DNA from: Mycolicibacterium elephantis DSM 44368
GTDB lineage: Bacteria; Actinomycetota; Actinomycetes; Mycobacteriales; Mycobacteriaceae
NCBI RefSeq assembly: GCF_004014805.1
Contig: NZ_ATDN01000003.1
Coordinates: 1-64,000 of the forward strand
DNA: 64,000 bases
Reading direction: 5' to 3'
Part shown: positions 19,337 to 27,336 of the stretch, piece by piece
Numbering within the stretch: position 1 is the first letter of the stretch
Layout of the letters: each line of letters begins with the position of its first letter
Translations under genes and position numbers: made by a program
The notes under the pieces: model-generated
Database searches by the model: none
Told to the model about the DNA's origin: nothing
The model's input: only the letters and a program-made list of their open reading frames with translations

Positions 19337-20056
19337 ATGGCTACCGTAGGACTGCTCTACCCGGGGCACAGCGCCGAAGACGACTTCGCGACGCTGGAGG
19401 CCCGGGCCGCCGGCGAGGTCCGCCTCCCGGTGGTCATCACCTCCGTCGGCGAGGACGCCCACCGGGTGGACGCGCTGCTGGACCTCGGCAGCACCGAACG
19501 TCTCGCCGACGGCGTCAGAGCGCTCTCCTGGTCCCGCCCGCAGGCGGTGATGTGGGCATGCACCTCGGGCAGCTTCGTCTTCGGCCCGGCGGGCGCACGG
19601 CAGCAGGCCGCGAAAGTCGCCGCGGCGGCCGGTGTTCCGGCGTCGTCGACGTCCATCGCGTTCGTCGACGCGCTGCGTCACCTCGACATCCGGCGCGTCG
19701 CCATCGCCGCGTCATACCCGCACGACGTCGCCGAGCACTTCGTCGAGTTCCTGTCCGCCGACGGCGTCGACGTCGTCGCGATGGGCAGCCACGGCATCAT
19801 CACCGCCGCCGAGGTCGGCACCCTGACACCGGAACAGGTGATCCAGATGGTCACCGCCGCCGACCATCCCGACGCGCAGGCCGTCCTCATCCCCGACACC
19901 GCGATGCACACGCTGGCGATCATCGACCGTCTCGAGGCCGCCGTCGGCAAGACGGTGCTCACCGCCAACCAGGTCACGGTCTGGAAGGGACTTCAACTCG
20001 CCGGCGGGGTGCCGGTGATTCCCGGGATGGGCCGGCTGTTCGAGGAGGCCCGGTGA
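19337..20056 (+). CDS. Asp/Glu racemase-family enzyme with one active-site Cys replaced (copy 2)
   Basis: 239 residues from ATG 19337. C75 in MWACTSGSF is kept, but the second position reads VLIPDTAMHT, with aspartate D187 where copy 1 has cysteine. A single-Cys active site is known in arylmalonate decarboxylase, which however keeps the other cysteine. The change argues against a two-base racemase and suggests a decarboxylase, lyase or one-sided isomerase, or a partner subunit of copy 1. The GTG start of the GntR gene overlaps its stop. Confidence 0.82.
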   Translation: MATVGLLYPGHSAEDDFATLEARAAGEVRLPVVITSVGEDAHRVDALLDLGSTERLADGVRALSWSRPQAVMWACTSGSFVFGPAGARQQAAKVAAAAGVPASSTSIAFVDALRHLDIRRVAIAASYPHDVAEHFVEFLSADGVDVVAMGSHGIITAAEVGTLTPEQVIQMVTAADHPDAQAVLIPDTAMHTLAIIDRLEAAVGKTVLTANQVTVWKGLQLAGGVPVIPGMGRLFEEAR

Positions 20057-20706
20057 CCGAGTTCATCGCTCCCGTCGAACAGGAGTCGACGCCCAGCATC
20101 GTCGCCGACAAGCTGCGCCAGGCGATCGCGCACGGCGAACTGGCGCCGGGCACCCAGCTGGGCGAGGCGGACCTAGCCCGCAAGTTGGGCGTCAGCCGCG
20201 GGCCGCTGCGCGAGGGCATGCAGCGGTTGACCCAGGAGGGGCTGCTCATCGCGATCCGCAACCGCGGTGTGTTCGTCATCGAGATGACCCCCCAAGAGGC
20301 CTCCGACATGTATCTGGCCCGCGAGGCGATCGAACGCGCGGCCACCCGCCGGATCCTCCAGCGCGACTACGCCGCCGCCGGGGACGAGCTGTTGGCCATC
20401 GTCGAGGAGATGGCCGAGGCCACCGACGTCGAGGAGGGCAGCGAGGCCGACATCCGCTTCCACGAGCGCCTGGTCGAGCTGGCCGAGAGCCCACGGCTGT
20501 CGCGGATGCACCAGACCTACCTCGTCGAGACGCGGATGTGCGTGCATGCACTGGCCGACACCTACGACAACCCGAACGACCGGGTGGTGGAGCATCAGGC
20601 GCTGGCGAGCGCGATCAGGTCGGGCGACGTGCAATTGTCCGACAAGCTGCTGATCGCCCACATGGAGGACGCGGTCGACCGCCTGATCGCGCGGCTCGCC
20701 CGCTAG
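20053..20706 (+). CDS. GntR-family regulator (FadR/FCD subfamily)
   Basis: 217 residues from a GTG overlapping the previous stop (GTGA). The winged helix at about 12-75 (IVADKLRQAIAHGELAPGTQLGEADLARKLGVSRGPLRE) is typical GntR; the all-helical FCD domain follows (YLAREAIERAATRR, FHERLVELAESPRL, HMEDAVDRL), whose histidines and acidic residues often hold a metal and a carboxylate effector. It sits in the middle of the island and is the obvious reader of the three ATTGTCnACAAT palindromes. It ends 7 nt from the convergent aldehyde dehydrogenase gene. Confidence 0.92.
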   Translation: MTEFIAPVEQESTPSIVADKLRQAIAHGELAPGTQLGEADLARKLGVSRGPLREGMQRLTQEGLLIAIRNRGVFVIEMTPQEASDMYLAREAIERAATRRILQRDYAAAGDELLAIVEEMAEATDVEEGSEADIRFHERLVELAESPRLSRMHQTYLVETRMCVHALADTYDNPNDRVVEHQALASAIRSGDVQLSDKLLIAHMEDAVDRLIARLAR

Positions 20707-20713
20707 TTCGCGG

Positions 20714-22174
20714 CTACTTCAGCGCCACGCCGATGTACTTGATCTCCAGGAACTCGTCGATCCCGACGGCGCCACCCTCGCGACCGAGCCCGGACTGCTT
20801 GACGCCGCCGAACGGCGCGGCGGGGTTGGACACCACGCCCTGGTTCAGGCCGACCATCCCGGTCTCGAGCGCCTCGGCGACCCGCAGCGCGCGCCGCAGG
20901 TCGTTGGTGAACACGTAGGCCACCAGGCCGTATTCGGTGTCGTTGGCGGCGGCGATCACCTCGTCCTCGGACTCGAACGGGGTGAGCGGGGCGACCGGGC
21001 CGAAGATCTCCTCGTGGGCCATCTCGGCGTCGCGCGGAACGTCGGTGAGCACCGTCGGCGTGTAGAAGAAGCCCGCCCCGCCCAGCGCCGATCCGCCTGT
21101 CAGCACCCGCGCACCGCGCCCGACCGCGTCGTCGACCAGCGAGGTCACCTTGCGCAGCGCGGCCGCGTCGATCAGCGGGCCGACCTGAACGCCGTCCTCG
21201 GTGCCGGGTCCCACGGTCAGCGACCGCATGCGGTCGGCCAGCCGGCGCCCGAACTCGTCGATCACCGACGCGTGCACGTAGATCCGGTTGGCCGCCGTGC
21301 AGGCCTCCCCCATGTTGCGCATCTTGGCCGCGACGGCGCCGTCGACGGCTTCGTCGAGGTCCGCGTCGGCGAACACGATGAACGGCGCGTTGCCGCCCAG
21401 TTCCATCGAGGTCCGCAGCACCTTCTGCGCGCACTGCTCCAGCAGCACCCGGCCCACCCGGGTGGAGCCGGTGAACGACAGCTTGCGGGCCAACCCGGAG
21501 CGGATCATCGGCTCCATGACGCCGCCGGCGTCCAGCGTCGTCACGCAGTTGACCGCGCCGGCGGGCACGCCGACCTCCTCGAGGATGCCCATCAGCGCCA
21601 GCATCGACAGCGGCGTCTGGTGGGCGGGCTTGATGACGCTGGCGCAGCCGGCGGCGATCGCGGGCCCCAACTTGCGGGTCCCCATCGCCATCGGGAAGTT
21701 CCACGGCGTGACGAGCAGGCACGGCCCGACCGGCTGACGGGCGATCAGGAACCGGGCACCTCCGGCGGGCGCGGTCTGATAGCCGCCGTCGATGCGGGTG
21801 GCCTCCTCGGCGAAGTGCCGGAAGAACTCGGCGGCATAAGCGATCTCGCCGCGGGCCTCGGCCAGCGGTTTGCCCATCTCCAGCGTCATCAGCAACGCCA
21901 GGTCGTCGGCGCGCGCGTGCAACAGGTCGAAGGCACCCATCAACATGTCGGCGCGCGCCCGCGGCGGGGTCGCGGCGAACTCCGCCTGGGCGTCGACGGC
22001 GGCCTGCAACGCGGCCATCCCGTCGGCCGGGTCGGCGTCGGCGACCGCGCACAGCGTCTCGCCGGTGGCGGGGTCGACGACGTCGAACGTGGCGCGCTCG
22101 GCGGCGTCGAGCCATTTGCCGCCGATGAACAGTCGCTTGTCGACGGCGTCGATCACGGTTTGCAGCGCGGTCAC
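20714..22174 (-). CDS. Aldehyde dehydrogenase, succinate-semialdehyde dehydrogenase type
   Basis: 486 residues. Catalytic cysteine C292 in MGEACTAANR and general base E258 in MELGGNAP; the NAD(P)-pocket motif TPWNFPMAM lies at 156-164 and SFTGSTRVG near 233-241. The overall pattern is GabD-like, oxidising a short semialdehyde made by a transaminase. It is divergent from the class III aminotransferase at 22255 with operator 3 between them, a pairing typical of omega-amino-acid degradation. Other semialdehydes (malonate, aspartate) are possible. Confidence 0.9.
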   Translation of the reverse strand: MTALQTVIDAVDKRLFIGGKWLDAAERATFDVVDPATGETLCAVADADPADGMAALQAAVDAQAEFAATPPRARADMLMGAFDLLHARADDLALLMTLEMGKPLAEARGEIAYAAEFFRHFAEEATRIDGGYQTAPAGGARFLIARQPVGPCLLVTPWNFPMAMGTRKLGPAIAAGCASVIKPAHQTPLSMLALMGILEEVGVPAGAVNCVTTLDAGGVMEPMIRSGLARKLSFTGSTRVGRVLLEQCAQKVLRTSMELGGNAPFIVFADADLDEAVDGAVAAKMRNMGEACTAANRIYVHASVIDEFGRRLADRMRSLTVGPGTEDGVQVGPLIDAAALRKVTSLVDDAVGRGARVLTGGSALGGAGFFYTPTVLTDVPRDAEMAHEEIFGPVAPLTPFESEDEVIAAANDTEYGLVAYVFTNDLRRALRVAEALETGMVGLNQGVVSNPAAPFGGVKQSGLGREGGAVGIDEFLEIKYIGVALK

Positions 22175-22212
22175 TCCAATTCCCTTCGCCCCGGCGGTCC
22201 GACGGATAGTCT

Positions 22213-22226
22213 GATTGTCGACAATC
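22213..22226. promoter_or_regulatory. Candidate GntR operator 3 (GATTGTCGACAATC)
   Basis: Perfect 14-bp palindrome in the 80-nt gap between the divergent aldehyde dehydrogenase (start 22174) and aminotransferase (start 22255) genes, about 38 nt from the first and 28 nt from the second. It is identical in core to operator 2 and one base different from operator 1. Confidence 0.78.
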
Positions 22227-22254
22227 TACGGCAATCTACGCTAGGGGACGTGGC

Positions 22255-23505
22255 GTGGCGGAACTCTCGCAAATTCTCAAACAGGCCACCGGGGTGCTCG
22301 CCGCGCGCGGCGAGGGCGCGCAGCTGTTCGACGAGCAGGGCCGCCGCTATCTGGACTTCACCGCCGGTATCGGCGTGACCAGCACTGGTCACTGCCACCC
22401 GCGGGTGGTGGAGGCCGCCCAGCGCCAGGTGGCCACCTTGATCCACGGCCAGTACACGACCGTCATGCACCGGCCCCTGCTCACGCTCGTCGAGCGGTTG
22501 GGTGAGGTGCTGCCCGCGGGCCTGGACCGGGTGTTCTTCGCCAACTCGGGCAGCGAGGCCGTCGAGGCGGCGCTGCGGCTGGCGCGGCAGGCCACCGGCC
22601 GCCCCAACGTCATCGTGTTCCACGGCGGCTTTCACGGGCGCACCGTGGCCGCGGCATCGATGACGACGTCGGGCACCCGGTTCCGGTCCGGGTTCGCGCC
22701 GTTGATGGCCGGTGTGCACGTCGCGCCGTTCCCCGACCCGACCCACTTCGGCTGGCCCGTCGAGCAGGCGACCGACTTCGCGCTGGCCCAACTCGACTAC
22801 GTGCTGCAGACGTTGAGCGCACCGGCCGACACCGCCGCGTTCGTCGTCGAACCGGTACTCGGTGAGGGCGGCTACGTCCCGGCCAACGAACGGTTCTTCG
22901 CCGGTCTGCGCGAACGCGCGGACGCGCACGGCATCCTGCTGGTGGTCGACGAGGTGCAGACCGGGTTCGGCCGCACCGGCCGGTTCTGGGGCGGGGAGCA
23001 CTTCGACGCACGGCCGGACATCCTCGTCACCGCCAAGGGATTGGCGTCGGGCTTTCCGCTGTCGGGCATCGCGGCGTCGTCGGCGCTGATGGAGAAGGCC
23101 TGGCCCGGCTCGCAGGGCGGCACCTACGGCGCCAACGCCGTGGCCTGCGCCGCGGCGGTGGCCACCCTCGATGTGATCGAAGACGAGCAGCTGGTGCGCA
23201 ACGCCGACGAGCGCGGCGCGCAGTTGCGTGAGGCGCTGCGCACCATCGCCGACAAGTACGACGTCATCACCGACGTGCGCGGTCTGGGTCTGATGATCGG
23301 TGTCGAATTCCGCGACGCCGCAGGCAAACCCGATGGAGCGACGGCGGTGGCCGTCGCGCAGGAGGCGGCGCGGCGCGGGCTGCTGCTGCTGACGTGCGGC
23401 GCGTGGGGACAGGTGGTGCGGTTCATTCCGGCGCTGGTGGTCTCGGCCGACGAGGTCGACGAGGCGGCCGGGATCTGGTCCGACGCGGTGGGCGCCGTCC
23501 TGTAG
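22255..23505 (+). CDS. Class III PLP aminotransferase (GABA/ornithine transaminase type)
   Basis: 416 residues from GTG 22255. PLP lysine K261 (VTAKGLASGFPLSG), cofactor aspartate in VVDEVQTG at 231-238, and NSGSEAVEAALRLAR at 97-111 are classic subgroup II features. It moves an omega- or alpha-amino group to 2-oxoglutarate or pyruvate and yields a semialdehyde that the divergent dehydrogenase can oxidise. DoeD- and GabT-like enzymes cannot be told apart here. It ends 1 nt before the convergent transporter gene. Confidence 0.9.
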   Translation: MAELSQILKQATGVLAARGEGAQLFDEQGRRYLDFTAGIGVTSTGHCHPRVVEAAQRQVATLIHGQYTTVMHRPLLTLVERLGEVLPAGLDRVFFANSGSEAVEAALRLARQATGRPNVIVFHGGFHGRTVAAASMTTSGTRFRSGFAPLMAGVHVAPFPDPTHFGWPVEQATDFALAQLDYVLQTLSAPADTAAFVVEPVLGEGGYVPANERFFAGLRERADAHGILLVVDEVQTGFGRTGRFWGGEHFDARPDILVTAKGLASGFPLSGIAASSALMEKAWPGSQGGTYGANAVACAAAVATLDVIEDEQLVRNADERGAQLREALRTIADKYDVITDVRGLGLMIGVEFRDAAGKPDGATAVAVAQEAARRGLLLLTCGAWGQVVRFIPALVVSADEVDEAAGIWSDAVGAVL

Positions 23506-23506
23506 G

Positions 23507-24898
23507 TCAGGCGGGGGCCGGCTCCCGGTCGTAGTCGACGGGCGGCGGCGCCTCGGGGGTGCCGGGGATCTCCGTACCGCCGATCGGACAGCGCGCGGTC
23601 TCGGGCAGCTTGAGCAGCGCGAGCGCGCCGATCACGCAGGCGCCCATCACGTAGAACGCCGGCATCAGGTTGTTGCCAGTCTGCAAGACCATCCAGTCGT
23701 TCACCGCGGGCGCGGTGCCGCCGAAGATCGCTGTCGACACGTTGTAGGCGATCGCGAACCCCGCGTACCGCACCTGGGTCGGGAACATCGCGGGGAACGT
23801 CGCCGAGATGGTCGCCAACTGGGGCACGTAGAGCAGGCCCAGCACGGCGAAGCCGATCACGGCGCCCCACACCCCGGTGGACATCAGCATGAACATCGGC
23901 ACGACCATGACCAACAGCCCGACCAGCGATATCCACCACAACGGCTTGCGCCCGATCCGGTCCGACGCCAGACCGGCGAACGGCAGGAACACCATCATCG
24001 AGAGCATCCCGATGATCGGCACGATCAGTGACATGTCGGTGGACAGCCCGATCGAGGTCTCCAGATAGGTCGGCATGTAGGTCAGCAGCGTGTAGTTCAC
24101 GACGTTGAGCGCCACCACCAGACCGCCCAACCGCAGGATCGGTCCCCAGTACTGGGCGAGCAGGTCCTTGAACTCGGCCGCGTAGCCGCCCTCCTTCTTC
24201 TCCTCGATTTCCAGCTCCTGGAAGACCGGGGTCTCCTCCAGCCGGGTGCGCAGATAGAGGCCGATGAGGCCCAAGGGCGCGGCGATCAGGAACGGCATCC
24301 GCCAGCCCCACACCGCCATCTGGTCGTCGCTGAGCACCAACGAGAACCCGAGCATCATCAGCGCGCCGGCCGAGAAGCCCGCCAGCGTGCCGAACTCCAG
24401 GAAGCTGCCGAGCATCCCGCGGCGACGTGCGGGCGCGTACTCGGCCATGAAGGTGGCCGCGCCGCCGTACTCGCCGCCGGTGGAGAAGCCCTGAATCATC
24501 CGCAGCACCACCATGAGTGCCGGCGCCCACAGCCCGATTGCGCCATACGACGGCACCAGGCCGACGCACAGCGTGGCCCCCGCCATCAGCAGGATGGTGA
24601 TGGCCAGCACCTGCTTGCGGCCGAACCGGTCACCCAGAGGTCCCCAGAAGAACCCGCCGAGTGGGCGCACCAGGAAGGACACCGCGAACGTCATCAGGGC
24701 GAGCAGCGTGGCGGTGCCGCCTTCACCGGGGAAGATGGCCGCCGAGATGTAGGTGACGCCGTAGGCGTAGAGGCCGTAGTCGAACCATTCCGTCGCGTTG
24801 CCGATGGCCGACGCCGCGATCGCCTTGCGGACGACGCCGGCGGGTTGCTCCTTTTCGGCTGCCGGGTGCTCTGGACTGGGCGAACCTTGGGGATCCAC
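23507..24898 (-). CDS. MFS transporter, metabolite:H+ symporter type
   Basis: 463 residues from GTG 24898 with about 12 membrane segments. The signature GPLGDRFGRKQVL after segment 2 and the ATEWFDYGLYAYG start mark the metabolite:H+ symporter (ProP/KgtP/ShiA-like) family, which imports organic acids, amino acids or betaines. The last 30 residues are cytoplasmic. It lies at the edge of the catabolic island and is the likely importer, but no copy of the island palindrome is seen in its 189-nt upstream region. Confidence 0.9.
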   Translation of the reverse strand: MDPQGSPSPEHPAAEKEQPAGVVRKAIAASAIGNATEWFDYGLYAYGVTYISAAIFPGEGGTATLLALMTFAVSFLVRPLGGFFWGPLGDRFGRKQVLAITILLMAGATLCVGLVPSYGAIGLWAPALMVVLRMIQGFSTGGEYGGAATFMAEYAPARRRGMLGSFLEFGTLAGFSAGALMMLGFSLVLSDDQMAVWGWRMPFLIAAPLGLIGLYLRTRLEETPVFQELEIEEKKEGGYAAEFKDLLAQYWGPILRLGGLVVALNVVNYTLLTYMPTYLETSIGLSTDMSLIVPIIGMLSMMVFLPFAGLASDRIGRKPLWWISLVGLLVMVVPMFMLMSTGVWGAVIGFAVLGLLYVPQLATISATFPAMFPTQVRYAGFAIAYNVSTAIFGGTAPAVNDWMVLQTGNNLMPAFYVMGACVIGALALLKLPETARCPIGGTEIPGTPEAPPPVDYDREPAPA

Positions 24899-25087
24899 CT
24901 ACGGGCCTCCTCACGTCCGTCGGGTACGACCCCGGGACGCGTAACGACGGCGAGCGCGGGGCAGGACGTACTTCTCGGTGCATGGGCAAAATACCCGCCC
25001 CTGCCAACAAATATCCGCACAACGGTATCCGCACAACGGCAAAGGGCGAGGGCAGCGACGCTCCGCTCCGCCGGCCGTCGAGCGCGG

Positions 25088-25411
25088 TCAGGCCGGGTCG
25101 GTGGGCAGCAATGGTCCGAGCGGCCCAAGGTCGATGTTGAGATCCTCGGGCGTGAGGCCGAAATGCTCACGGAGTTCGGTCATCTTCTCCCCCAAGAGCA
25201 TCAACGTGGTCCCGATGCGTTCGATCTGCTCGTCGGTCAGGGTTCCCTCATCGACCCGGCGAATGGCCTGCCGTTCCATCAGCTGGCGCAACAACTCGAC
25301 CAACGTGAGCACCAGGCTGACCAGGCCGCGTTCGACGTCGGCGGGATCGGAGTTGATACGCCGTCGCGGTGCCGGTACCTCGCCGCCGGCCTCAGAACCC
25401 GTCGAATCCAT
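25088..25411 (-). CDS. gvpK: Gas vesicle protein GvpK
   Basis: 107 residues, last gene of the gas-vesicle cluster. The family core is complete: VERGLVSLVLTLVELLRQLMERQAIRRV, then LTDEQIERIG, and the signature end LTPEDLNIDLGPLG. GvpK is needed for vesicle assembly in other organisms; its biochemical role is not settled. The start at 25411 overlaps the gvpS stop by 20 nt. Confidence 0.93.
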   Translation of the reverse strand: MDSTGSEAGGEVPAPRRRINSDPADVERGLVSLVLTLVELLRQLMERQAIRRVDEGTLTDEQIERIGTTLMLLGEKMTELREHFGLTPEDLNIDLGPLGPLLPTDPA

Positions 25412-25607
25412 TTCCGGTGTTCTCCTCGGCCGATATCAACGCGCCGACGGAGGAGACGAGCGTCCGCAGCGAGATGACGACCATGTCCACGTCGGCGATG
25501 GACAGCACGACCTCACCGGTGATCACGACACCCCCGGCGAGCACGCGATCGAGCAGGTCGACAAGCGCGATGCGCCGATCGTCCTGCCAGGGCGAGACCT
25601 CGGTCAT
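25392..25607 (-). CDS. gvpS: Gas vesicle protein of the GvpA/J family (GvpS)
   Basis: 71 residues from ATG 25607, in an ATGA overlap with gvpL. It keeps the GvpA-like hydrophobic hairpin (IALVDLLDRVLAGGVVITGEVVLSIADVDMVVISLRTLV) but with the diverged middle of minor GvpA-family members. By order (after gvpL, before gvpK) it corresponds to gvpS of the Streptomyces cluster. A start at 25646 is possible but would place a long leader inside gvpL. Confidence 0.85.
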   Translation of the reverse strand: MTEVSPWQDDRRIALVDLLDRVLAGGVVITGEVVLSIADVDMVVISLRTLVSSVGALISAEENTGNGFDGF

Positions 25608-26380
25608 CCGGGCACCGGTTCGCCAGCGAATGAATACGGCGGCCACGGTCCTGTCGTCTCCACAGACAACTTGTCCGTCGACATCACCAGTGCGGCCGCG
25701 GTTTCACGGAACAGTCCAACCGCGTCGGAGTCGACGAGATAGGTGCCGTTGAGCACGATCATGTCGTCCCTGCCCGACAGAACGCGGGCCGGCGGTGGTT
25801 TGCGCCTTCCGTCGACGGCGTGGCGCATCAGCATGCCGTGGATACGCTCGGCTTCGACGGCCGCGAGCCGATAGGCCTCCTCACGCGACACCAGCGCTTG
25901 CCTACGACGCATCAAATATGCTGTACCCGAAAGCTTTTCAGTAGCATCATGGTCACTGTCCGTCGTGCCCAGCCGCTTCGGGTCGCCGTACACCTTCACC
26001 CCGACCTCGAGGCGCCCACACAACCGTTCCAACGTCGCCTCGAAGTCGAGACGTCGGTGGATCAACATCTCACGGACCCGCGACCCGTCGCGGTAGACGG
26101 TCGCCATCCGCACCGGGATGACCGAGCCGGATCGGGCGACCGCACTGATCACCGCGTCGTGTGCACGGGCTTTCTGCGCGACCCAGTCGAGGTCCTCGAG
26201 ATTGCGGCTCAGCGCATCCTTGCCGAACTCGTCGAGGTCGACGGTGCCCACAACGGCAGCGAGGTCATCGGCGGACACCACGTGCACCGGCTCATCGGCG
26301 ACACCGCGCAGGCCGCCGATGCAACCCTCGGCGCGTTCGCGATGGGTTACGGCGTACACCCAGACACCATCAGTCCCCAT
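25604..26380 (-). CDS. gvpL: Gas vesicle protein GvpL (GvpF/L family)
   Basis: 258 residues from ATG 26380 (MGTDGVWVYAVT); an upstream ATG at 26395 is possible. The GvpL/F fold is shown by the VWVYAVT start, the DLAAVVG strand, LEDLDWVAQKARAHDAVI and SVIPVRMATVYRD. GvpF/L proteins sit at the vesicle surface or nucleate assembly with GvpA. It overlaps gvpJ by 11 nt and gvpS by 4 nt. A second, shorter-diverged family member (gvpF) lies at 27337. Confidence 0.9.
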   Translation of the reverse strand: MGTDGVWVYAVTHRERAEGCIGGLRGVADEPVHVVSADDLAAVVGTVDLDEFGKDALSRNLEDLDWVAQKARAHDAVISAVARSGSVIPVRMATVYRDGSRVREMLIHRRLDFEATLERLCGRLEVGVKVYGDPKRLGTTDSDHDATEKLSGTAYLMRRRQALVSREEAYRLAAVEAERIHGMLMRHAVDGRRKPPPARVLSGRDDMIVLNGTYLVDSDAVGLFRETAAALVMSTDKLSVETTGPWPPYSFAGEPVPG

Positions 26381-26753
26381 CCTCGAAGCCCTCATACTCC
26401 ACGGATCGCGCTTCCACCGCCCGGCGTTGGCCGTTGCCCTGCTCTAGCCGCTCGATGCGCGCCCGAAGCTTCTCGTTCTCCAATTGCAGCTGAGACTTCT
26501 TGCCGGTCAACCAGGGATCGTTCTCCCACCAGTCGATGCCGACCTGCTTGGCGGTGTCGAGGGAAGCCACCACCAGCCGTAGCTTGATGGTCAGGAGCTC
26601 GATGTCGAGCAGGTTCACCTGGATGTCCCCCGCGATCACGATTCCCTTGTCCAGCACCCGCTCCAGGATGTCGCCGAGATTCGCCGACTGCGGGTTCGCG
26701 ACCGCGCCGCCTCCAGAGCCTCGCGGTACCAGGCTGTCGTCGCCGAGCGTCAC
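26370..26753 (-). CDS. gvpJ: Gas vesicle protein GvpJ (GvpA family)
   Basis: 127 residues from GTG 26753, in a GTGA overlap with gvpO. The GvpA-like core is at about 24-72 (LGDILERVLDKGIVIAGDIQVNLLDIELLTIKLRLVVAS) followed by VGIDWWENDPWL, typical of GvpJ/M. The C-terminal third is a charged coiled-coil-like helix (LQLENEKLRARIERLEQG) that the structural GvpA lacks. Minor shell or cap protein by family knowledge. Confidence 0.88.
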   Translation of the reverse strand: MTLGDDSLVPRGSGGGAVANPQSANLGDILERVLDKGIVIAGDIQVNLLDIELLTIKLRLVVASLDTAKQVGIDWWENDPWLTGKKSQLQLENEKLRARIERLEQGNGQRRAVEARSVEYEGFEDGD

Positions 26754-27073
26754 GCGCCGTTACCTCCGTCTCGGGTCTGGCCCCGCAGATATCGCCGGGT
26801 GCGACGGAAACCGAGCAGTTCGCCGCCGGCGTCCAACTCGACTTCGTAAAGGGCCAAGACATCGGCGGAGGACGGGATCCGGCGGTCCTCGATGACTTCG
26901 AACTCGACCACCCAGCCGTCGATATCGGTCGCCTCCACTGAGGTCATGGCCGCCGGTTCCCTGCCGTTGAGTTCACTGATGAATTCCCGGGCCGCTTCGG
27001 CGGCGTCCCGGGCACTCAACGGCGAGTGGCCCTTGCGCCCTTCGCTTGTTCGTGCACGGCTGCCCTGGGCCAT
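26750..27073 (-). CDS. gvpO: Gas vesicle protein GvpO
   Basis: 107 residues from ATG 27073; a GTG at 27082 is also possible. The GvpO core is present: ARDAAEAAREFISELNGREP, then DGWVVEFEVIEDRRIPSSADVLALYEVELD and GFRRTRRYLRG. GvpO is needed for vesicle formation in haloarchaea. In Streptomyces clusters I recall it first, before gvpA; here it lies between gvpG and gvpJ. Its 5' end overlaps the gvpG frame by about 100 nt, which is unusual. Confidence 0.88.
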   Translation of the reverse strand: MAQGSRARTSEGRKGHSPLSARDAAEAAREFISELNGREPAAMTSVEATDIDGWVVEFEVIEDRRIPSSADVLALYEVELDAGGELLGFRRTRRYLRGQTRDGGNGA

Positions 27074-27332
27074 CGTCCTCACCCGTCTTCCTCAGGGCCG
27101 GACCGACATCCGGTCTGACCCGCATTTTCAGGATCTGCTCCTGTGCCGCGTGTTCTTCCTCAGCCGAGATCTCGTCCCGCTCACGCGCCTCTTCGAGCTC
27201 CTCCAACTGTCGGCGGGTCCTTGCCGGATCGTGCAGCTCCGAATCGACGCGTCGCTGGATCAGCTCACCAAGCGACACCACGCCCCGGACCGGAATCAGC
27301 GGCCAAAGTAGAAGTCCCGAAACAAGTCCCAC
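26973..27332 (-). CDS. gvpG: Gas vesicle protein GvpG with extended C-terminus
   Basis: GTG 27332 lies 4 nt after the gvpF stop and opens with GLVSGLLLWPLIPVRGV, the conserved GvpG start; the helical pair follows (LEELEEARERDEISAEEEHAAQEQIL). The family normally ends about residue 80, but this frame runs on to 119 residues, the last 33 or so read from DNA that also encodes the start of gvpO in another frame. Either a real overlap or a frameshift near 27080 explains this. Function: assembly factor, probably with GvpF/L. Confidence 0.82.
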   Translation of the reverse strand: MGLVSGLLLWPLIPVRGVVSLGELIQRRVDSELHDPARTRRQLEELEEARERDEISAEEEHAAQEQILKMRVRPDVGPALRKTGEDDGPGQPCTNKRRAQGPLAVECPGRRRSGPGIHQ

Positions 27333-27336
27333 GGCG

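Noticed and set aside
17699..19681. A 660-residue minus-strand frame across the isomerase genes
   Set aside because: It crosses two operators and two promoters and reads as low-complexity Arg/His/Asp sequence; the plus-strand isomerases have family motifs.
18509..24898. Ectoine utilisation operon
   Set aside because: EutA-, DoeD- and DoeC-like enzymes could be matched to the isomerase, transaminase and dehydrogenase, but ectoine hydrolase (DoeA), deacetylase (DoeB), EutB and EutC are absent.
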